DNA from: Alphaproteobacteria bacterium
GTDB taxonomy: Bacteria; Pseudomonadota; Alphaproteobacteria; GCA-2731375
Direction of reading: 5' to 3'
Length of the DNA: 64,000 bases
Assembly: GCA_016776605.1 (NCBI GenBank)
Contig: JADHTB010000003.1
Span: forward strand, 124,001 to 188,000
Below the pieces are notes generated by a model that was not told the origin of the DNA, ran no database searches, and worked only from the letters and a program-made list of their open reading frames with translations. Position numbers and translations under genes: made by a program. Positions 60,391 through 64,000 of the stretch are shown piece after piece (position 1 is the first letter of the stretch; each line of letters opens with the position of its first letter).

Positions 60391-61887
60391 ATGGCGCGTA
60401 TCGCGATCGGCGGGTTTATGCACGAGACCAATTGTTTCGTGCCCGAGCAGACGGACTATGAACATTTCGCCAGGCCGGCGGACCGCCCTGGTATCCTGCG
60501 CGGCGAGGAGGTCTTGACCGAATTCGCGGTCAGCGGCGCCTCCACCGCCGGCTTTATCGCCGGCAACGATGGCAATCATGAACTGGCGGCCCTGTTGTGG
60601 ACCTCCACCACGCCGGGCGGCACGGTCACGGCGCATGCCTATGAGCGCATTGCCGGTGAAATCATCGGCCGGCTGTCGGACTCCTTGCCGGTTGATGGCG
60701 TCTATCTGGATTTGCATGGGGCCATGGTTTCGGCCCAGCATGAAGATGGCGAAGGTGAACTGCTGCGCCGGGTCCGCGCCGTGGTTGGTGAAGAGGTACC
60801 CATTGTCATCACCCTGGACTATCACGCCAATGTTTCCCCGGCCATGGTCGCCCATGCGGACGCCATTCTGCCCTATCACACCTATCCTCACGTCGATCAA
60901 TACGACACGGGCCAGCGCGCCTCGGCCGCCATGAAACGCCTGCTGATCGAAGGCCGCCCCGCCGGGCGGGCGCTGCGGCAGTTGCCGTTTCTGCTGCCGT
61001 TGAATTTTCAATGCACCCTGGTGCAGCCATCGAAGGGCATTGTCGAGGCGGTGGTGGCGCGGCAGACCGATGAGATGCTGTCCCTGGCCTATCTGGCGGG
61101 TTTCCCACCATCGGATCTGGCGGCCTGCGGCCCTTCTGTCAGTGCTCATGCCTACAGCCAGCAAGCCGCCGACGCTGCAGTAGACGAGATCACCCAGATG
61201 ATCGCCTTGAAAGAGGCGGAATTCGCCGCACCCCTGCTGTTGCCTGACGACGCGGTGCGAGAAGCCATGCGCCTGGCCGCGACGGCCCAAAAGCCCATCG
61301 TGGTGGCGGATACCCAGGACAATCCTGGCTGTGGTGGCAGTGGAGATACGGTGGGCATGCTGGCGGCCCTGGTGGCCCATGATGCCCAGGGCGCCCTGTT
61401 CGGGGTGGTGCGGGACGAATTGGCCGCCGCGGCCGCCCATGCCGCCGGCGTCGGTGCGGAATTGACGCTGGATTTGGGCGGCCGCACGGATTTGTCCGGC
61501 GTCGAACCCTTTCATGGCCGCTTCACGGTGGAGGTCATTAACGATGGCCGCTATGACACCACGGGACCGGTATCCCAGGGCAAGCCTTACAATGTGGGTC
61601 CGTCCGCGTTGTTGTCCATCGGTGGGGTCAAGGTGGCGGTCAGCAGCCGCCGCGTTCAGGCGCTTGATCGCAGTGTCTTCGAACATCTGGGCTTGGTGCT
61701 GCAGGATCAGTCCATCATCGTTTTGAAAAGCACCTGTCACTATCGGGCCCATTTCGATCCCATCTCCGAAACCACCTTTGCCGCTATCGCGCCGGGTGGC
61801 TATATCGCTAATCCGGCTGATTGCCGTTACACCAAGTTGCGCCCCGGTGTGCGCTACTATCCCCTGGGTCCCGCACACGAAGCTTGA
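60391..61887 (+). CDS. M81 family metallopeptidase (MlrC-like)
   Basis: 498 residues. The N-terminal IAIGGFMHETNCFVPEQTDYEHF is the conserved opening, and DLHGAMV and ITLDYHANVSPAMVAHAD hold the putative zinc ligands; QDNPGCGGSGDTVGMLAAL is the C-terminal motif. MlrC was first named in microcystin breakdown, but most relatives lie in other catabolic loci and their substrates are unknown. GGAGG 11 bases upstream supports the start. It is followed by a molybdenum-hydroxylase subunit gene. Confidence 0.88.
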   Translation: MARIAIGGFMHETNCFVPEQTDYEHFARPADRPGILRGEEVLTEFAVSGASTAGFIAGNDGNHELAALLWTSTTPGGTVTAHAYERIAGEIIGRLSDSLPVDGVYLDLHGAMVSAQHEDGEGELLRRVRAVVGEEVPIVITLDYHANVSPAMVAHADAILPYHTYPHVDQYDTGQRASAAMKRLLIEGRPAGRALRQLPFLLPLNFQCTLVQPSKGIVEAVVARQTDEMLSLAYLAGFPPSDLAACGPSVSAHAYSQQAADAAVDEITQMIALKEAEFAAPLLLPDDAVREAMRLAATAQKPIVVADTQDNPGCGGSGDTVGMLAALVAHDAQGALFGVVRDELAAAAAHAAGVGAELTLDLGGRTDLSGVEPFHGRFTVEVINDGRYDTTGPVSQGKPYNVGPSALLSIGGVKVAVSSRRVQALDRSVFEHLGLVLQDQSIIVLKSTCHYRAHFDPISETTFAAIAPGGYIANPADCRYTKLRPGVRYYPLGPAHEA

Positions 61888-61934
61888 TAAGATCTCAAAA
61901 TATTCCGGTTAATCTCAGGTAAGGGGACGCAATT

Positions 61935-64000
61935 GTGAGTGACGCCATTCTTGGTCAATCCGTGCAACGTCGGGAAGACCGCCGCTTTCTGACCGGGGCG
62001 GCAAAATTCACCGCCGATTTGAACGAGGAAGGGCAATTGTATGGCGCCGTTCTGCGCTCGCCCCACGCCCACGCGGTCATCAATACCATCGATACCAGCG
62101 CGGCAGCGGCGTTGCCCGGCGTGGCCGGCGTCTATACCGGGGCGGACCTGGAAGCCGATGGGATTGGGCCATTGCCCTGCGCCGCGGCGCAGGTGGTTGC
62201 CACGGTTGCCCCCATCATCGTGCCGCCGCGTTATGCCCTGGCGCGAGGCCGGGTGCGCCATGTGGGCGATCCGGTGGCTTTCGTGGTGGCGGAAAGCCTT
62301 AATATGGCACTCGACGCGTTGGAACTGATCGAGGTCGACTACGATCCCCTGCCGGCATTGGTCGACAGCCGGGGGGCCTTGGCGCCCGGCGCGCCGGAAA
62401 TCTGGCCCGAAGCCGCCGGCAATCTCTGCTATTTGTTTGAAAAAGGCGATCAGGCGGCGGTTGATAGCGCTTTCGCGGGGGCGGCCCATGTGGTCGAGCT
62501 CGAAATCGCCAACAACCGAGTCTCGCCTGCGCCCAGCGAACCCCGCGCCGCCATCGGCCGCCATGACCCGGCCACGGATACGCTGCATTTGCTGCTGACC
62601 GGCCAGGGCGTACACGCTATCCGTGACCAGTTGGCCGGCGCGATTTTCAAAGTGCGGCCGGAACAGCTGCACGTCTCCGCGCCCGATGTGGGAGGCGGTT
62701 TTGGCCTGAAGAATTTCGTCTATCCGGAATGGGTGTTGCTGCTCTGGGCGGCGCGGCGCCTGGGGCGGCCGGTTAAATGGGTGGCCGAGCGCAACGAAGA
62801 ATTCATGAGCAGCACCCAAGGCCGCGATATCCATGCAACGGCCCGTCTGGCCCTGGATGGGGATGGCCGCTTCCTGGCCCTTTCCGCCGCCTTGACCGCG
62901 AACATGGGCGCCTATCTTTCTTCGTTCGGGCCAGGTGTTTCGACCAACGCCGCCTCGACGGCGATGGGCGGTATCTACGATATTCCCAGCGTCTTCATGG
63001 CGGTGCGCGGCGCCTTTACCAACACGTTGCCCGTCGATGCCTATCGCGGCGCCGGCAAACCGGAAGCCAACTACATCATCGAGCGCCTGATCGAGGCCGC
63101 CGCGCCGCGTATCGGCGTCGACCCGATCGAACTGCGTCTGTTGAACGCCATCGACCGCTTCCCCTACCGCTCCGCCCTGGGGATCGAGATTGATACCGGC
63201 GATTTCAAGGGCAATATCGAAAGCGCCCTCCGCCTGGCCGACCGCGCCGGCTTTGCAGGCCGGCGCAAAGCGGCCGCCGAAGCCGGCCGCCTGCGCGGCA
63301 TGGGGGTTGGCTGCTTCCTGGAAACCGCCCGCGGCGCCAATGCCGAGGGGGCCGAGGTTCGGTTCCGGGCCGATGGCGGGGTTGAGCTGCGTCTGGGTAC
63401 GGAGGCCAACGGCCAGGGCCACGAGACCGCCTTCAGCCAAATCGCCGCCGCCACCTTCGGCCTGCCGCTGGATGCCTTCCATTATATTCAGGCCGACACG
63501 GCAGAGGTGCGCGCCGGTAATGGCCATGGCGGCGCCCGTTCCATGCATATGGGCGGCAGTGCCTTGGTGGCCGCGATGGCGGCGGTGCTGGACAAGGCCC
63601 GCCCGATCGCGGCGCAGATGCTGCAGGCCGACGAAACGGCGCTGGCCTTCGAAGACGGCGCCTTCGGTGTCGCCGGCAGCGACCGTTCGGTTCGCCTGCT
63701 CGACGTCGCGGCGGCGGCGCGGGACCCGAAGCTGGCGGGAGAGGTCGGCGCCAACGGTCTGGACAGTTACGCGCGGCGGGAAGATGCGCCCTTTACCTTC
63801 CCCAGCGGCTGCCATGTGGCGGAGGTCGAGATCGACCGGCAGACCGGCGCCCTGCGCCTGGAAAGCTATCTTATGGTCGATGACTACGGCGCCATGATCA
63901 ATCCGCGCCTGACCGAGGGCCAGGTGCACGGCGGCGTGACCCAGGGGATCGGCCAGGCCCTGTTGGAAAACCTTGTCTACGACCCAGACACGGCGCAATT
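61935..64000 (+). CDS. Xanthine-dehydrogenase-family molybdopterin-binding subunit, 5' part
   Basis: About 688 codons are visible with no stop; the gene continues past the right edge. GTG 61935 is the start, with AAGGGG 8 bases before it. Reading the DNA gives QSVQRREDRRFLTGAAKFTADL, then VLRSPHAHAVI (the substrate-channel motif) and DVGGGFGLK (molybdopterin dithiolene region). The last codons encode ENLVYDPDTAQ, typical near the end of this subunit. It is the large subunit of CO-dehydrogenase or aldehyde-oxidase type enzymes; the 2Fe-2S and FAD subunits would be outside the window. The operon context is with the CoA-transferase and M81 genes. Confidence 0.88.
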   Translation, partial: MSDAILGQSVQRREDRRFLTGAAKFTADLNEEGQLYGAVLRSPHAHAVINTIDTSAAAALPGVAGVYTGADLEADGIGPLPCAAAQVVATVAPIIVPPRYALARGRVRHVGDPVAFVVAESLNMALDALELIEVDYDPLPALVDSRGALAPGAPEIWPEAAGNLCYLFEKGDQAAVDSAFAGAAHVVELEIANNRVSPAPSEPRAAIGRHDPATDTLHLLLTGQGVHAIRDQLAGAIFKVRPEQLHVSAPDVGGGFGLKNFVYPEWVLLLWAARRLGRPVKWVAERNEEFMSSTQGRDIHATARLALDGDGRFLALSAALTANMGAYLSSFGPGVSTNAASTAMGGIYDIPSVFMAVRGAFTNTLPVDAYRGAGKPEANYIIERLIEAAAPRIGVDPIELRLLNAIDRFPYRSALGIEIDTGDFKGNIESALRLADRAGFAGRRKAAAEAGRLRGMGVGCFLETARGANAEGAEVRFRADGGVELRLGTEANGQGHETAFSQIAAATFGLPLDAFHYIQADTAEVRAGNGHGGARSMHMGGSALVAAMAAVLDKARPIAAQMLQADETALAFEDGAFGVAGSDRSVRLLDVAAAARDPKLAGEVGANGLDSYARREDAPFTFPSGCHVAEVEIDRQTGALRLESYLMVDDYGAMINPRLTEGQVHGGVTQGIGQALLENLVYDPDTAQ

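Noticed and set aside
60223..61878. A 551-codon minus-strand frame
   Set aside because: Antisense to the M81 gene, which has clear motifs and a good ribosome site. The antisense translation resembles no protein family.
61857..63998. A 713-codon open frame on the minus strand
   Set aside because: It is the mirror of the molybdenum-hydroxylase gene on the plus strand, whose translation shows family motifs (VLRSPHAHAVI, DVGGGFGLK). GC-rich codon use keeps the antisense frame open; its translation is low-complexity and motif-free.
1..64000. tRNA genes, rRNA genes or CRISPR arrays
   Set aside because: I scanned for TTCGA-type T-loop runs, CCA-like ends, rRNA-like conserved blocks and regularly spaced repeats and found none that hold up. 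The repeats present are palindromic and irregularly dispersed.

Overview
The window looks like a chromosomal segment from an alphaproteobacterium, most likely Rhodospirillales-like. The basis is gene order and the families present. The middle of the window holds the cluster that flanks the replication origin in Caulobacter and its relatives: fxsA, secB, dnaQ, coaE, aroE, maf and the DUF299 regulator gene on one side, then hemE, hemH, hemJ, rho, mnmE, mnmG, rsmG, parA, parB, holA, lptE and leuS on the other. The DNA is GC-rich apart from the putative origin and a few intergenic spots. I see no rRNA, tRNA, CRISPR array, prophage or transposase gene.

Layout. 1-8.8 kb: a plus-strand run with the end of a glycosyltransferase gene, a polysaccharide-deacetylase-like gene, a small membrane protein and a complete peptide-type ABC importer (fused double ATPase, binding protein, two permeases), then a separate SDR dehydrogenase. 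9-18.6 kb: mostly minus strand, with a membrane adenylate cyclase coupled to a methyltransferase, an MBL-fold hydrolase, an alpha/beta hydrolase with an XRE regulator, a lutABC-smr operon and mltA. 18.6-25.8 kb: the left flank of the origin (Tim44-like protein, FxsA, SecB, DnaQ, CoaE, AroE, Maf, an unrecognised protein, DUF299 regulator). 25.8-26.2 kb: a 424-bp AT-rich gap with DnaA-box-like sites, read as oriC. 26.2-46.6 kb: the right flank, with heme synthesis, rho, stress and repair genes, tRNA modification, the parABS segregation locus with two perfect 16-bp parS sites, and holA/lptE/leuS. 46.6-64 kb: a more variable region with an unknown secreted protein, a GT9-like enzyme, a porin, a methyltransferase, a fused CysN/CysC with a degenerate GTPase domain, ThiE-like and YggS proteins, an L,D-transpeptidase, a truncated haemoglobin with its reductase, RibA, an orphan response regulator, a CoA-transferase pair, an M81 peptidase and the start of a molybdenum hydroxylase that runs off the right edge.

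The least expected structure is between the genes. A family of short palindromic elements ending in CTAG/TAGAGCA recurs at about 17.3, 24.9, 31.1, 41.6, 45.9, 49.1 and 51.2 kb, mostly between convergent genes. At several sites the element's terminal TAG is the stop codon of a neighbouring gene. The copy at 51124-51388 is a three-armed palindrome in which a 34-bp outer stem encloses two hairpins whose cores are inverted copies of each other.

Starts were chosen by Shine-Dalgarno spacing, family length and overlap with neighbours, and several differ from the longest open frame. Functions are assigned by recognising family motifs by eye; no database search was possible.
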